Made by a program: the position numbers and the translations under genes
In this document: one piece after another, positions 1 through 13,372 of the stretch
Layout of the letters: every line of letters begins with the position of its first letter
How positions within the stretch are numbered: position 1 is the stretch's first letter
Notes under the pieces: model-generated
Database searches by the model: none
Told to the model about the DNA's origin: nothing
Seen by the model: the letters and a program-made list of their open reading frames with translations, nothing else
NCBI GenBank assembly: GCA_030248195.1
Contig: JASAND010006991.1
Span: forward strand, 1 to 64,000
Direction: 5' to 3'
DNA: 64,000 nt
Source of the DNA: Trissonchulus latispiculum
Taxonomy: Eukaryota > Nematoda > Enoplea > Enoplida > Ironidae

Positions 1-3000
1 GTTTCACTGGGCGAACGCGGATAAAATCTGTGAGAAAATTCTCCTCCCGGGAGGGGGGAGGGGGGAAGGGTGAAGCCCTCAAGCATTTCGGGGAGGGGGA
101 GGGTAGCTCACCCAAGCATTTTTTTCAACCTCACCCACAAATTGTGGGGGGGGGGCAAGGGCAGAGAAAAATTCAAGGGAAAAGTTGTAATTTATTTTGT
201 TGGAATGGGGAGGCGGGAGGCAAAAATTTTCAAAAATTCAGGGGGAAGAAAATTATGAAAAACTTCTAAGGAGGGGGGGGGGGGCGACGGGAGCAGTTAT
301 AAAAAAATTGTAACATTTTATTTTTGTGTGGGAGAGGACAAAATTTTGAAAAAAATAGTAATTTGTATACTTTGACCGAGGTTGACATAAAATAAGGTCT
401 GGGCTTGGGGGGTCCTGGGGGGGGGGGCTGGGGGGAGCGACGGGAGCAATTATAAAAAAAATTGAAAGGAAAAGTTCGAATTTGTTCGAATTGGGGGGGG
501 GCTGGGTTTACTTTAGGCAAAAAAACTGGGGGCGGCCCCCCCCCCCACTGGGCGGACGCGGATAAAATTCTGAGAAAAATTCTGCTCCCGGTGAGGGGGG
601 GAAGGGTAGCTCCCCCAAGCATTTTTTTAACCTCTCGGGGAGGGGGAGCTCGGGGAGGGGGAGGGTACCTCCCCCAAGCATTTTTTCAACCTCACCCAGA
701 ATTTTTTTGGGGGGGGGGGCAAGGGCAGAGAAAAAATTCAAAGGAAAAGTTCTAATTTGTTCGAATTGGAGGGGGGGCTGGGTTTACTTTAGGCGAAAAA
801 AGTGGGGGGGGGGCGTCCCCCCACTGGGCGAACGCGGATAAAATTCAGAGAAAAATTCTCCTCCCGGGGAGGGGGGGGAGGGGAAGGGTAGCTCCCCAAG
901 CATTTCGGGGAGGGAGAGGGTAGCTCACCCAAGCATTTTTTTCAACCTCACCCACAAATTTTTGGGGGGGGGCAAGGGCAGAGAAAAAAAGTCAAAAGGA
1001 AAAGTTCTAATTTATTTTGTTGGAAAGGGAAGGCGGGAGGCAAAAATTTTCAAAAATTCAGGGGGAAGAAAAATATGAAAAACTTCTAACGAGGGGGGGA
1101 GCGACGGGAGCAGTTATAAAAAAATTGTAACATTTTATTTTTTGTGTGGGAGAGGACAAAATTTTGAAAAAAATAGTAATTTGTATACTTTGACCGAGGT
1201 TGACATAAAATGAGGTCTGGGCTTAGGGGGCAAGGGCAGAGAAAAAAGTCAAAAGGAAAAGTTCTAATTTATTTTGTTGGAATGGGAAGGCGGGAGGCAA
1301 AAATTTTCAAAAATTCAGGGGGAAGAAAAATATGAAAAACTTCTAACGAGGGGGGGAGCGACGGGAGCAGTTATAAAAAAATTGTAACATTTTATTTTTT
1401 GTGGGGGGAGAGGACAAAATTTTGAAAAAAAATAGTAATTTGTATACTTTGACCGAGGTTGACATAAAATGAGGTCTGGGCTTGGGGGGTCCTGGGGGGG
1501 GGGCTCGGGGGGAGCGACGGGAGCAATTATAAAAAAAATTGAAAGGAAAAGTTCTAATTTGTTAGAATTGGGGGGGGGGGGCGGGGTTTACTTTAGGCGA
1601 AAAAAATGGGGGCGGGCCCCCCCACTGGGCGGACGCGGATAAAATTCTGAGAAAAATTCTGCTCCCGGTGAGAGGGGGGAAGGGTAGCTCCCCCACGCAT
1701 TTTGTTAACCTCTCGGGGAGGGGGAGGGTAGCTCCCCCAGGCTTTTGCTCTGGTCCTGGGGGGGGGGGGTGCGTTTACTTTAGGCGAAAAAAGTGGGGGG
1801 CCCTCCGCCCCCACAGGGCGGACGCGGATAAAATTCTGAGAAAAATTCTAAGATTTTATAAGGGGCTGAGGTGAGGGGGGTCCTCCCGGGGAGGGGGAGG
1901 AAATTTTCAAAAATTCTGGGGAAGAAAATTATGAAAAATTTCTAAGGCGACATTTTTCGGGATTGCGGACGCGGATAAAATTCTGAGAAAAATTCTAAGA
2001 TTTTATAAGGGGCTGAAGTGAGGGGGGTCCTCCAGGGGAGGGGGAGGAAATTTTCAAAAATTCTGGGGAAGAAAATTATGAAAAATTTCTAAGGCGACAT
2101 TTTTCGGGATTGGAGTAGTGATTTGTTCGGACGGGGATTTTAGGGCTTCTGCTCTAGAGTATTACTTCAACGCACATAACAATTGAAAAATTCTTTTATA
2201 TACTTTGACCGAAGTTGGAGTGTTTTTGTAGTCTTGTCTGACGACATCTTTATCTTGACATGTTCTAGTCTTCTCTACTTTCGTGTGGACTATGACTACA
2301 GAAAATGAAACCAACGTCGGCGTCGTTGTTGCGACCTTAGTAGATGAGATGGTCACCTCAGTCTGTGGGGGAGCGACGGGAGCAATTATAAAAAAAATTG
2401 AAAGGAAAAGTTCTAATTTGTTCGAATTGGGGGGGGGGCTGGGTTTACTTTAGGCGAAAAAGATGGGGGCGGCCCCCTCCCCACTGGGCGGACGCGGATA
2501 AAATTCTGAGAAAAATTCTGCTCCCGGTGAGGGGGGGGAAGGGTAGCTCCCCCAAGCATTTTTTTAACCTCTCGGGGAGGGGGAGGGTAGCTCCCCCAGG
2601 CTTTTGCTCTGGTCCTGGGGGGGGGTGCGTTTACTTTAGGCGAAAAAAGTGGGGGGCCCTCCGCCCCCACTGGGCGGACGCGGATAAAATTCTCAGAAAA
2701 ATTCTAAGATTTTATAAGGGGCTGAAGTGAGGGGGGGTCCTCCCGGGGAGGGGGAGGGAATTTTCATAAATTCTGGGGAAGAAAATTATGAAAAATTTCT
2801 AAGGCGACATTTTTCGGGATTGCGGACGCGGATAAAATTCTGAGAAAAATTCTAAGATTTTATAAGGGGCTGAAGTGAGGGGGGTCCTCCAGGGGAGGGG
2901 GAGGAAATTTTCAAAAATTCTGGGGAAGAAAAGTTATGAAAAATTTCTAAGGCGACATTTTTCGGGATTGGAGTAGTGATTTGTTCAGACGGGGATTTTA

Positions 3001-3149
3001 GGGCTTCTGCTCTAGAGTATTACTTCAACGCACATAACAATTGAAAAATTCTTTTATATACTTTGACCGAAGTTGGAGTGTTTTTGTAGTCTTGTCTGAC
3101 GACATCTTTATCTTGACATGTTCTAGTCTTCTCTACTTTCGTGTGGACT
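1..3149. repeat. G-rich complex tandem repeat upstream of gene A
   Basis: This is a patchwork of long G runs, GA-rich stretches and A/T-rich spacers. A block containing GCGGACGCGGATAAAATTC (or GCGAACGCGG) recurs about nine times, near positions 12, 550, 826, 1628, 1818, 1966, 2486, 2682 and 2824. A second motif, TATACTTTGACCGA followed by AGTTG or GGTTG, occurs at 366, 1184, 1443, 2199 and 3057; the last copy lies just 5' of the start codon of gene A. Short open frames here are low-complexity Gly/Pro/Arg translations and are not credible genes. The mix of unit sizes suggests repeated unequal exchange of a promoter-proximal segment rather than a simple satellite. Confidence 0.8.
1860..2367 (+). 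pseudogene. Duplicated promoter and 5' part of gene A exon 1
   Basis: The sequence at 2161-2367 matches 3019-3225 at a constant offset of 858 bp, and the similarity continues upstream into the shared G-rich block. The copy carries the equivalent of the gene A start codon (near 2292) and the first 76 coding bases, then breaks abruptly into G-rich repeat at 2368. It has no donor site and no onward exon, so it is a truncated first exon left by tandem duplication. If transcribed it could act as an alternative promoter, but nothing in the sequence proves that. Confidence 0.75.
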
Positions 3150-6100
3150 ATGACTACAGAAAATGAAACCAACGTCGGCGTCGTTGTTGCGACCTTAGTA
3201 GATGAGATGGTCACCTCAGTCTGTGCGCTGGAAGCAGCTAAAGATCTGCCACCGGTGGATTCGTCAGACGAACGCGTGCTTGAAAATATAGATGGCCACA
3301 AGGTTGCAGTGGATGTAGATTTGGAATTGGAAACTCTCAGAACAGCACAGATTTTGCTGACTCCGCTTACCAGGAAACAGCTCAGTATATGCAAAGGAGG
3401 ACGGGCTAAGCGTAAGTTTCTCCACCCGTCCCATTCTATCCTAAGCCGGTGTTTTTTAACAATATTGTTCGATGGTTCATCAAATTGTGTTGGTGAGTTA
3501 TTTTTATGAACAATAGGATGGTTCATCAAATTGTGTCGGTGAGTTATTTTTGCCAACAAAAGCAGGTGTGAGGGCGGGGGTTAAAATTCTATGTCTAAAC
3601 ATGAAAGATTTTGCAAGCTCCGATGGGGCGTACTTTCTAATTCTTAACTGTTAATGACGCACGTACTACTGCGAACGGAAGGGTTGAAGATGTACTTATA
3701 TATATTCTTCTCATAGGAGGGCGCAAAACTGGCGGAAAGTGGAATCTGAGGGAGTTTCAGAACTATCCGGGGTGCACGCCCGAGCTCATGCGTGAAATCT
3801 TGTTGCGTATTCGGCGTAAAGATCCTGGCTACGAGAATGTCGTTGTTGCTGGGAGGACAACTCACAAATCACAAACTTTGATTAATTTCTCTGCTGCACT
3901 ACTGGGTTATACTGACATCGGTTCGTATGTATGGCTTGTCTTGTTTCTGAATTTGAAAATTTATGCACACAACTATTAAAAAAGGCAACTTACAAGAGTA
4001 CAGCTACGTATTGCTTTTTTGCTCAATTTTAATATACTCCGTCTACAACGTTTTCTGCTAACTGTGTTTGCCATTACTGCCACGGCTATTATCCGGTTAT
4101 GTCAACGATACCTACGGTTAACATTACCATCTGTTCTTATGTTCATTTACGTCTCTCTGTTTCAGTGCTAAGCAAACAGCAGATGATAGATATATTGCGG
4201 GCGGAGCAGAAAGAAAGGCATTCTAAATGTGCTAAAGCTGGTCCGAAATCCAAGACCAAGGGCAAAGGTAAACAAATAATAAACGTAAACTTCACTTAGT
4301 TCCGCGAAACGTTGTCTCAACTTCTCACATCTACGAAGCCTCCGACTGACTAGGCGTTCACAGATATTCGGATATGCGATTATCCGCCTACTTCAAAATT
4401 AAGTTTAAGAAAATTTTTCGATGTTCCAGTTAATTTTTCAATTTATCTGTCATTTTTCAGCAGACTGTGTATAGCAACCATTGCGCAACCTTCATTTCAG
4501 AAATATTGTCTGAGAAATTCTACAAAAAATATTTTAAAATTTTTTTAATTTTTCTTTTAATTTTTCTCAGAAGTATAGATTTTTTTCCTTGTTTTGAGTG
4601 AGATGAACACGGATATGCGGATATTTTTGTAAAAATGAAATGTAAACAGATTTGGGGATATTTTTTTAAATCGGATATTATGCGGATATAAAAATTATGC
4701 CGATGTCCACATATGCGGATACGCAGTGCCCACCTATAAAGAGAATCTTACATTTTTTACAGGAAAAAGAACGAGTATGAATAAGTCAACAAGAATGCCT
4801 TCTCCTGAATCAGCAGAAACAAGTGGCCCATCTACCTCGTCTGCTCCTCATGCTGGTCCTGGTCCGAGCAGTTCGTCTGTGTCTAAAAAAGGGAGTGGGG
4901 CGGCGCCATCCTGTTCTCTTTCTGCATCCACAGCTGGTCCCAGCACTTTGTCTTCACGAAAAAGAAGTCACGGCGACCTGTCTTTGCCTCCAGACTCTCA
5001 AGAGAACGAAGGGAAGGCGGATGATGGAGAAGATCTCCGTGATCTGCAACCGAAGTGCCACGACTACAGTTTTCGGTTGAGGCGCAAGAGGGTGAGGTAC
5101 AGCCACGATGCGGATTGGCTCTGTCCAGATGAAATGAGCAGTGAAGACAGGGAGGCACCGTCTCTCGAAATGAGCAATGAAGACAGGGAGGCACCGTGTG
5201 TCGATGAGATCATCGAGAGTGTCATCATCAGAGTGTTTTCTGCTGTTACGACAGATGCAAGAAACAGTGTCCCCCCAGGCTCAGGTACTTTTGTAATAGC
5301 ACATTTCTTCTCTGTTATTAAACTATCTGTTTGTGTAAGAGATTATTCTGGCACGCAGCTCAGATCAAGGAGGGAATACTGTTGGTGATTTAACTTTTCT
5401 GGTACAACATTGAGTGCTCACCACCCGTAGTTAGTTTTCTAATAGCACAGGAATTTGTATGTTTTATTAAACTGTGTGCTTGTGCACCTCATTTTTGGCG
5501 TGCAGCTGGGCGGGGGGCATGGTGTTGTTCATTTAACTTTTCCAACAGAACATTGAGTGTTATGTTTTTTCCTTTTCTGTGCTTTATCCTGGCTTTTCAT
5601 TGTTGTAGTATTTCCGTCCTCTTTGTTTATAGGTGACGCAGTCGCAAGTGGAGCCAAAACTCTTGCGGTGACACAAGAGTCTGTAGCTGGTACTAGCAAC
5701 AGTTCCGGAGATATCGGTACCGATAAAGATGCTATGGAAACGGAGACGACTGCTGCAGACACGGAACCAGTTCCACAACAATCAGTGCAGCTGACTGCCA
5801 ACAGCTGCGCAGATACAGCCACCGACAACGAGGCTATGGAGATGGCAGACAGCGATACAGCCGAACAACCTAATCTAGGAGAATCAGTGCAGCTGAATGC
5901 CCTGGAAAACGATTCATCTGAATTGATCAGCGACGCGCGGGCTCCATTTAGAACTGTCACAGGTAGAAATATTAAATGAAAGACAGTATATCAGCTGTAC
6001 CGTAAAAAAAACGACAGGGACAGGTACTTGTAGCTTCAGTTAAATAGTAATATCAGCATTTTGTGTTTAATTATTTGTTCGTACCAATCTTTATTTTTAT

Positions 6101-9100
6101 AGACAACATTTGTGTGTCTCATTTCCTTGTCTCTTTGTGGAACACATCTTTGGGCATGCAGCTAGGAGGTTTGTTTATAGGTGACGATGCCGCAAGTGGA
6201 ACAAAAACCGTCGCATTGGCGAAAAAGTCGGTACCTGGTATTATCAACAGTTCCGAACATGCACGTACCGAGAATCAGGATATGGAAACGGGGGGCAGTA
6301 CGGGTCAGCGAGAGTCAGTTGCAGACGAATGGGCGCGACTCGATACCGTGAACAAGGATTCGTCCCACTTCGCCGAGGACGGGCGGCGACCATTAGGACC
6401 TGTCACAGGTACAAGCATAAAATTAAAAATACCGTGTCAGCTGTATAATAAATATCATGGAGACAGGTAAATGTAGAATGACTTGAGTTGTGATATGAGT
6501 ATTTTCCACTTAATTATTTGTTCGCAGTGAGGGGGGTGTCTACATACTCATATCTTGTTTTGTATAACGTTTACCGTTCCAGGCGTCTACTCTTGTTAAT
6601 GCTGTCACTATTTAAAATGTGATTGCTTTTCCTTTGAATTACTACATTTGTGACTCTTTTTTCGACGTTGTAACTACGAGGCTTTGCTATTCTTTTGCGA
6701 GTTGTAATGTTTTAGTCATCTTTGTTTATAGGCGACGCTGCTGCAACTGGAACAAATCCTCTTGCATTGCCACAAGAGTCGGGATCCGCTACTACCAACA
6801 GCGCAGAAGATAGCGGGACCGACAATCAGGCTATGGGGACTGGAAACAGTACCGATCACCCAGAGTCAGTTCTAGACCAACCGGCGTGCCTCCGTGCTCT
6901 CAATAAGGCTTCATCCCATTTCGCCGAGGATGGGCGGCGTCCATTAGGACTTGTCACAGGTACAAGCATAGAATTAAAAATACAGTGTCAGCTGTACAGT
7001 AAATATCATGGAGACAGGTGCAGTCGCGGCTAGAAGTTAAGGCGTACTGGCCGAGACTTGTTTGTATAACGTTTACCGTTCCAGGCGTCTACTCTTGTTA
7101 ATGCTGTCACTATTTAAAATGTGATTGCTTTTCCTTTGAATTACTACATTTGTGACTCTTTTTTCGACGTTGTAACTACGAGGCTTTGCTATTCTGTTGC
7201 GAGTTGTAATGTTTTAGTCATCTTTGTTTATAGGCGACGCTGCTGCAACTGGAACAAATCCTCTTGCATTGCCACAAGAGTCGGGATCCGCAACTACCAA
7301 CAGCGCAGAAGATAGCGGGACCGACAATCAGGTTATGGGGACTGGAAACAGTACCGATCACCCAGAGTCAGTTCTAGACCAACCGGCGTGCCTCCGTGCT
7401 CTCAATAAGGCTTCATCCCATTTCGCCGAGGATGGGCGGCGTCCATTAGGACTTGTCACAGGTACAAGCATAGAATTAAAAATACAGTGTCAGCTGTACA
7501 GTAAATATCATGGAGACAGGTGCAGTCGCGGCTAGAAGTCAAGGCGTACTGGCCGAGACTTGTTTGTATAACGTTTACCGTTCCAGGCGTCTACTCTTGT
7601 TAATGCTGTCACTATTTAAAATGTGATTGCTTTTCCTTTGAATTACTACATTTGTGACTCTTTTTTCGACGTTGTAACTACGAGGCTTTGCTATTCTGTT
7701 GCGAGTTGTAATGTTTTAGTCATCTTTGTTTATAGGCGACGCTGCTGCAACTGGAACAAATCCTCTTGCATTGCCACAAGAGTCGGGATCCGCAACTACC
7801 AACAGCGCAGAAGATAGCGGGACCGACAATCAGGCTATGGGGACTGGAAACAGTACCGATCACCCAGAGTCAGTTCTAGACCAACCGGCGTGCCTCCGTG
7901 CTCTCAATAAGGCTTCATCCCATTTCGCCGAGGATGGGCGGCGTCCATTAGGACTTGTCACAGGTACAAGCATAGAATTAAAAATACAGTGTCAGCTGTA
8001 CAGTAAATATCATGGAGACAGGTGCAGTCGCGGCTAGAAGTTAAGGCGTACTGGCCGAGACTTGCTTGCAACCTGCTGGCGTTTCTGCTATTTTGCTGAC
8101 TAGTTTTTGCCATCAGGTTTTTATTCGACGATGAGCTGAATCCTAATATCAGTATTTTCTACTTAATTATTTGTTCGCAGTAAAGGCGTGCTTACCTAGT
8201 CGTGTCTTGTTTTGTACAACGTTAAGGCCTGCAGGAGTTCGCTATTCTTAATGCTGTTGCTATTGACGGTCTGATTTTTTGGTTTAAATTACTATATTTG
8301 CGAGAGCTTTTCCAACCTCGTGACTACGAGACTTTGGTATTCCGTTGCGAGTTGTAACGTTTTCTCTTCTTTGTTTTATAGGCGACGCTTCCGCAAGTGG
8401 AAGAAATCCGCTAGGATTGGCACAGGAGTCGGTAACAGCTGCTACGAACACTTCCGAAGATACAGGTACCGACAATCAGGATATCGAAACTGGGAACAGT
8501 GTCGGTGAGCGAGAGTCACTTCCAGAGGGATCGGCGTTGCGCCATGCGTTGAACGAGGATTCATCTCAATTCGCCGAGGAGGGACAGCGTGCATTAGGAT
8601 CTGTTATAGGTACAAGCATCCAATTAAAAATAGCGTGTCAGGTGTACCGTAAATAGCATGGCGACTAGTAATTCTAGCATGAGCTGACTTCTCATATGAG
8701 TATTTTGTACTTAATTATTTCTTCACAGTAAAGGGATGTCTACGTAGTCTTATCTCGTTTTATACAACCTTTACCCTTTCAGGCGTCCGCTCTTCTTAAT
8801 GCTGTCGGCATTGAAGCTCTGAATATTTTTCGTTTAAATTATTATATTTGCCTCCTTTTTCGACCTTGTGACTACGGGATCAGCTGAATTCTAATATGAG
8901 TATTTTCTACTCAATTATTTGTTCACAGTGAACGCATATCTGGCTAGTCGTATCTCGTTTTCTACAACGTTAACCCCTCCAGGGGTTCGCTATTCTTAAT
9001 GCTGTCGCTATTTACGGTCTGATTCTTTTTCGTTTAAATTACTATATTTACGAGATTTTTTTCAACCTTGTAGCTGCCAGACGTTGTTATTCATTTGCGA

Positions 9101-10425
9101 GTTGTAACGTTTTCTCTTTTTTTGTTTATAGGCTACAATGCCGGAAGTGGGGGGGACCCCCTAGGATTGGGACAAGAGTCGGTATCAGCTGCTACGAACA
9201 CTTGGGAAGATACAGATACCGACAACCAGGAGGTCGAAAGTGGGAACAGTGCCGGTGAGCGAGAGTCAGTCCCAGAGGGATCGGCGTTGCGCCATGCTGT
9301 GAAGAAGGATTCATCTCAATTCGGCGAGGAGGGACGGCGTCCATTAGGATCTGTTATAGGTACAAGCATACAATTTAAAAATAGCGTGTCAGCTGTGCCG
9401 TAAATACCATGCCGACTAGTAATTCTAGCATGAGCTGACTTCTCATATGAGTATTTTGTACTTAATTAGTTCTTGACAGTAAAGGGATGTCCACGTAGTC
9501 TTATGTTGTTTTATAGAACGTTTACTCTTCGAGGCGTCCGCTCTTCTTAATGCTGTCGGTATTGAAGCTCTGATTCTTTTTCCTTTAAATTATTATATTT
9601 GCGTCCTTTTTTCGACCTTGTAAGTACGAGAAAAGACATAAGACAGTTCCTTGCGGTCCATTTGAAAGTGAGAACTTTTATCGATGTACTTAAAGCATTG
9701 TAAAAGGGTTATGGGGGACAAAATATAAACGGCGTAAAGATTCCCTATTGTTTTCCACTAATTTTGTCTGTTTTGACCTTGTAACTAGGAGGAAGGAGAT
9801 GAGACAATTGGTTCTGCTGAATTTGAATGTGAAACGTTGTATCGATTAACTTTAAGCATTGTACAACAGGTAGGCGGAACAACATATAAACGGAGTTAAC
9901 GATTCCCTTTTGCTTTTTGCTTATTGTGGTGTATTTCCAAATTTTAATCGTTTTTATCTTTAATTTTAGGCGAAGGTTCTGCAAGTACCCCCCCCCCCCC
10001 CGCTTAAGCCCCCCCCGCCCGCTTGCATCCGCAGACGAATATGAGGATGACACGGACACGGAACTTCCTTCTCTACACATTATCACAGGTGCAGTTCAAA
10101 CAGTAGAAAGAAGCTTATTTGCACGAATAGTTTTTTCTCACTTTTGCTCTCATAGAGAAGAACTTTTGCCCTTTAATGCTGATGTAATCGTTAGATTTTA
10201 GGCAAATGTGTATTTTAGCTTCTAAATCACCTCTAGAGGGCTAGTCTAAGATCTACTTTTTAAGAGAAGCCAGAGTAGTAAAATTTTTGTTACGCTAAAT
10301 TGTGAACTGCACGCAAATTCTTACATTTTTACTTTTCCCACAATAAGTGCTACTTGTCGAGTACTCGTATACGTACTATCCTATTTTAATTTAAGAGAAG
10401 AACTTTTCCCCTGTTCTGCAACCGT

Positions 10426-10479
<54 letters not shown>

Positions 10480-13372
10480 ATATATATATATATATATATA
10501 TATTGTATTTTTGAACAATGTAATTTTACAGATGACGACAGCACTATAGATGTTGTGGGCGACAATAGCGCGGCACCTTCCCCCCAGGATACCAGCCTGA
10601 AATGCGATGACCGCTTTGAGAATGATTCCTCTGCTGGTGCCAGTTCTCCGGTTTGGAGAGAAGGAGGTACACAATAGTAATTTTCTCTACGGCAAGCACT
10701 CGTAATTTTCATTTGAATAAATAGTAGTCACTTTTATATGCCTTTTATGTTTGTCGACGGTACAGGCTAATACCGCACCCACTGTAGAAAACCTACAACT
10801 GTCACCAAAAGAAGCGAACCTTTCCGCCTATGCATACTAATTTTTGTATTTCTAGACATTGCACGTAACCCTAATCCACCTGCCCGTTTGGCTGCCTTAC
10901 AAGACTATAGTCTTTCATTACACAAAGGCAATTCAGATGATGGTGGTGGATGATGATGATGGTGGAACCAGCGGACAACAGGAGGAAGAGGATGAGGCAA
11001 CCACACATGAACCTATTCTACGTCATAGTGGATTTAAGGAGGAGCAAGAGGAGGATAGACAGCGACAAGAACAGGAGCAGGGAGGCTTTCTGCACGATCG
11101 TAAACTTATACCTATGCATTTCTTTCTCCTTGTTTGTGGCGTGCTTTCAAACTAATAGATACAGTTGTTTAGTAGAACCTATAGAATAGATTGGTATAGC
11201 TTTTTCCCCGGTTCGTTCTCTTATTTGAAGTTCTAGCGGGTGCAAATCGCGCATGGCACAATTTCAAGTAAAAATTTAAATTTTCGCCAAAAATACTTAC
11301 ATCCCCTTAAAATGGAACTGGTTTGCTTCTACGAACAACAAAAACACGTTTTTTTGACGATAAGTACACTTATTTTGCAAAATCTGTCTTCTGTTTTCTA
11401 GAGACTGCAGCTAACAGTTCTCCTACTGTCCACGCTACTTTACACGAGGGCGCTCTACCATTGTATAGAGCCAATTCAGATCAGGCCACTGCAGCTTATA
11501 GTGGAATCAAGGAGCAACAGGCAGAGGACGCTGCAACACCTCATCCCAAGGGTACGTCTCCTCACTGTTACACATCCCCCGCTTTGTGAAAAAAAAACGT
11601 CTACTTACTGTCTTTTTTTCGCTGTCACTTTGGGATAATTTTTGCGACAAACGGCCGAGTGTACATGTTCTATATCTCCTAACAAAAAGTACAACTAGGC
11701 CTAGGTGTCTGTGTACTCAGTATTTCAACATCTCAACCCAGTTAAAAGTAGTGCCCAAAACTATGAAGATTAGGAGTATCTCGACTTGAGTACATGTGTA
11801 CAGATCTGTTTTTAAGCCTCGTTGTTCTTGGGATAACCTAGAAAACTTACGACTAGAGCTAGGTATCTGTATAGTCAGTATTTAAATATCTCAAACAAGT
11901 AAATGCTACTACCCAAAAATCTGAAAAGTAAGACTTTACCGACTTAACTATACCTGTACAGATCTGCTTATACCAAGCTTTTCACTTTTTTTTAACAAAT
12001 CTGTTGGTCCACCCGCTTACAGTAGCTTTGCAGGAGTTGGAGCGACAAGTAGTCATTTTATTGGAAAGGAACACAGTGCAGCGGAGGCGCTACGGGGGGA
12101 TTTGGCAGATTGGCATGTTACGGCGGTAGTCCGTCCTCAGGCTCTGCTAGAAGAGCAAGAGGGCGGGGGCGGTGGACATCTGTTATTTGATGTCGCCGAT
12201 TCGGAAGTAGCGGCTCTAGGCGGTGATCAGGCCAGAGACGGACAACAAGAAGAGCAGGGAGGCTTTATAGATCATGGTAAACTTATAGCTATACATTTAC
12301 ATTTAATAATGTGTTCAATCGTGTTTTTTTCCCAGCTACGTCAGGGGGGTGGGGGCGACGCCAGCTTGGAGACAAGGGCGACACAATCTATTAAGCCATG
12401 CCAACGAATTCCTTCTCCGTTTTACCTTTTTTTTCCAGACACAGGAGTCATTTGGGACGGTTTGTTGCGTACAGCATCTCTAAGTGAGAGCAGTAGTCTC
12501 CTGATCTGTACTCTTACTGTTTCATTATTGTGAAGTTAGCACTCGTATCTGTTTTCCCCCCTTCAACTGTTAGCTGTAAAAGAAGGAAAGCATAGACGTT
12601 CTAGTCTAAATTTGTCCCGGAGTGATGATACCAATTCTGAAAGACGGCATAGGCTTTCCTTATCTTCAAATTGCTGTTTACTTTTTCAGATCGTGCTGGT
12701 CGTCTGACGGCGTCGCCTGCAGAGACTGTGCCGGCGGAGACCAATACCGCCACATCTTCAAGTCACCACAGCGGGCTGCTGCTTGATACACTTGCTCGTT
12801 TGCTGCACGGGGGTGAATCAACCTCCGGTTCCTTGGCCGAAGACGTTGATCAAGACAATGTCAACGAGCTGATGGTTCGAGCTCTTCAAGAATTGGATAG
12901 ATCCATCGCCCAGAGCACGCAACAGTCGGCAGGGGGCAGTGAACAACGCCCCCCACCTGCCGTTACCCCGCCTGCAGTAGGAATGCCGTCGCATCAGGAA
13001 GGGGGGGAAGAAGATGCCGTACCGTCTGCTGTAGCGTATATGTCGCCGCAGAATCTAGAGCAAGGAGCTGTTATCGCTGTTCCGGTCGGCGGCTCCAACT
13101 ACGAACCTGATCAATGGCTTGCAGCTGTTCGTTTCTTTGTTAAAACACAGGGGCATTGCCATGTCCAGTTCTTTGACGAAGTCGGCGTAGATTGTACGCG
13201 TGGACGAGATTTGGTCAAGTTCGAACGGCCTGTCTCTTCGGTGCTGGTTAAAATCCCCCTTGGCAACATCAAGTTTTTGATTACGTGTCCGCCACAAGAT
13301 ATGTATAAAGATGGTGAGCTAAGCCTTCCTCCGGATTTGATCGCTAGTGTCTGGAATGATCTTATCAAATAG
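3150..13372 (+). CDS. Gene A: multi-exon modular protein, all introns phase 1
   Basis: I do not recognise the family. Exons supported by splice sites and frame are 3150-3411, 3717-3920, 4166-4267, 4763-5284, 5633-5962, 6181-6408, 6732-6959, 7234-7461, 7736-7963, 8382-8609, 9132-9359, 9970-10088, 10532-10666, an exon ending at 11099, 11402-11551, 12034-12276, 12439-12507, one starting at 12574 (its end unresolved), and 12690-13372. Every junction splits a codon after its first base, so internal exons are symmetric. The N-terminal part (exons 1-3) has a conserved helical-looking segment ending AALLGYTDIG, which recurs in gene B. The middle is Ser/Thr/Glu-rich and disordered. The last exon encodes a folded domain with a CPPQD motif shared with gene B. 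I start at ATG 3150. Exon 9970-10088 is out of frame by one base at a 14-C run, so either the gene is broken there or the run length is wrong. Confidence 0.6.
5633..9359 (+). repeat. Tandem exon array within gene A (seven copies)
   Basis: One exon type is repeated at 5633-5962 (330 bp, an enlarged version), 6181-6408, 6732-6959, 7234-7461, 7736-7963, 8382-8609 and 9132-9359 (all 228 bp, 76 codons). Each follows TTTGTTTATAG or a close variant and ends before GTACAAGC or GTAGAAAT. All are phase 1 at both ends, so they can be added or skipped without changing the frame. The encoded module starts GDAxxxG, contains ESV or ESG and TDNQ, and ends near PLGxVTG. The third to fifth copies lie in near-identical 502 bp units that include the intron. 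Intron-type sequence without a usable exon also recurs between 8650 and 9900, which indicates decayed extra units. Confidence 0.85.
10434..10503. repeat. (TA)n microsatellite
   Basis: This is an almost perfect TA dinucleotide run of about 70 bp with one TC interruption. It lies in the intron just before the gene A exon at 10532. Confidence 0.95.
10856..11099 (+). other. Gene A exon with ambiguous 5' boundary
   Basis: The donor at 11099/11100 fits phase 1 and the frame encoding a Glu/Gln-rich segment that ends GGFLHD. The best-looking acceptor (TTTCTAG before 10856) opens a different frame that stops inside a GAT/GGT trinucleotide repeat near 10950. An alternative acceptor (ACTATAG before 10911) gives a 189 bp exon that keeps phase 1 throughout. 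Either the later acceptor is used or the trinucleotide repeat has slipped. The end of this exon resembles the end of exon 12034-12276 (GGFIDH), as does the intron that follows, so these two are another duplicated exon pair. Confidence 0.5.
11693..11967. repeat. Degenerate ~158 bp tandem duplication in an intron
   Basis: Two copies start with CTAGGTRTCTGTRTA at about 11701 and 11859 and end with ACAGATCTG near 11803 and 11961. They lie between gene A exons and show no coding signal. Confidence 0.6.

Noticed and set aside
30..2730. Short open frames in the G-rich repeat on both strands
   Set aside because: They are low-complexity Gly/Pro/Arg/Lys translations of repeats, without splice signals or consistent frames between repeat copies.
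10381..10712. Ile/Tyr-repeat minus-strand frames
   Set aside because: They are translations of the (TA)n microsatellite and shadows of the gene A exon at 10532.
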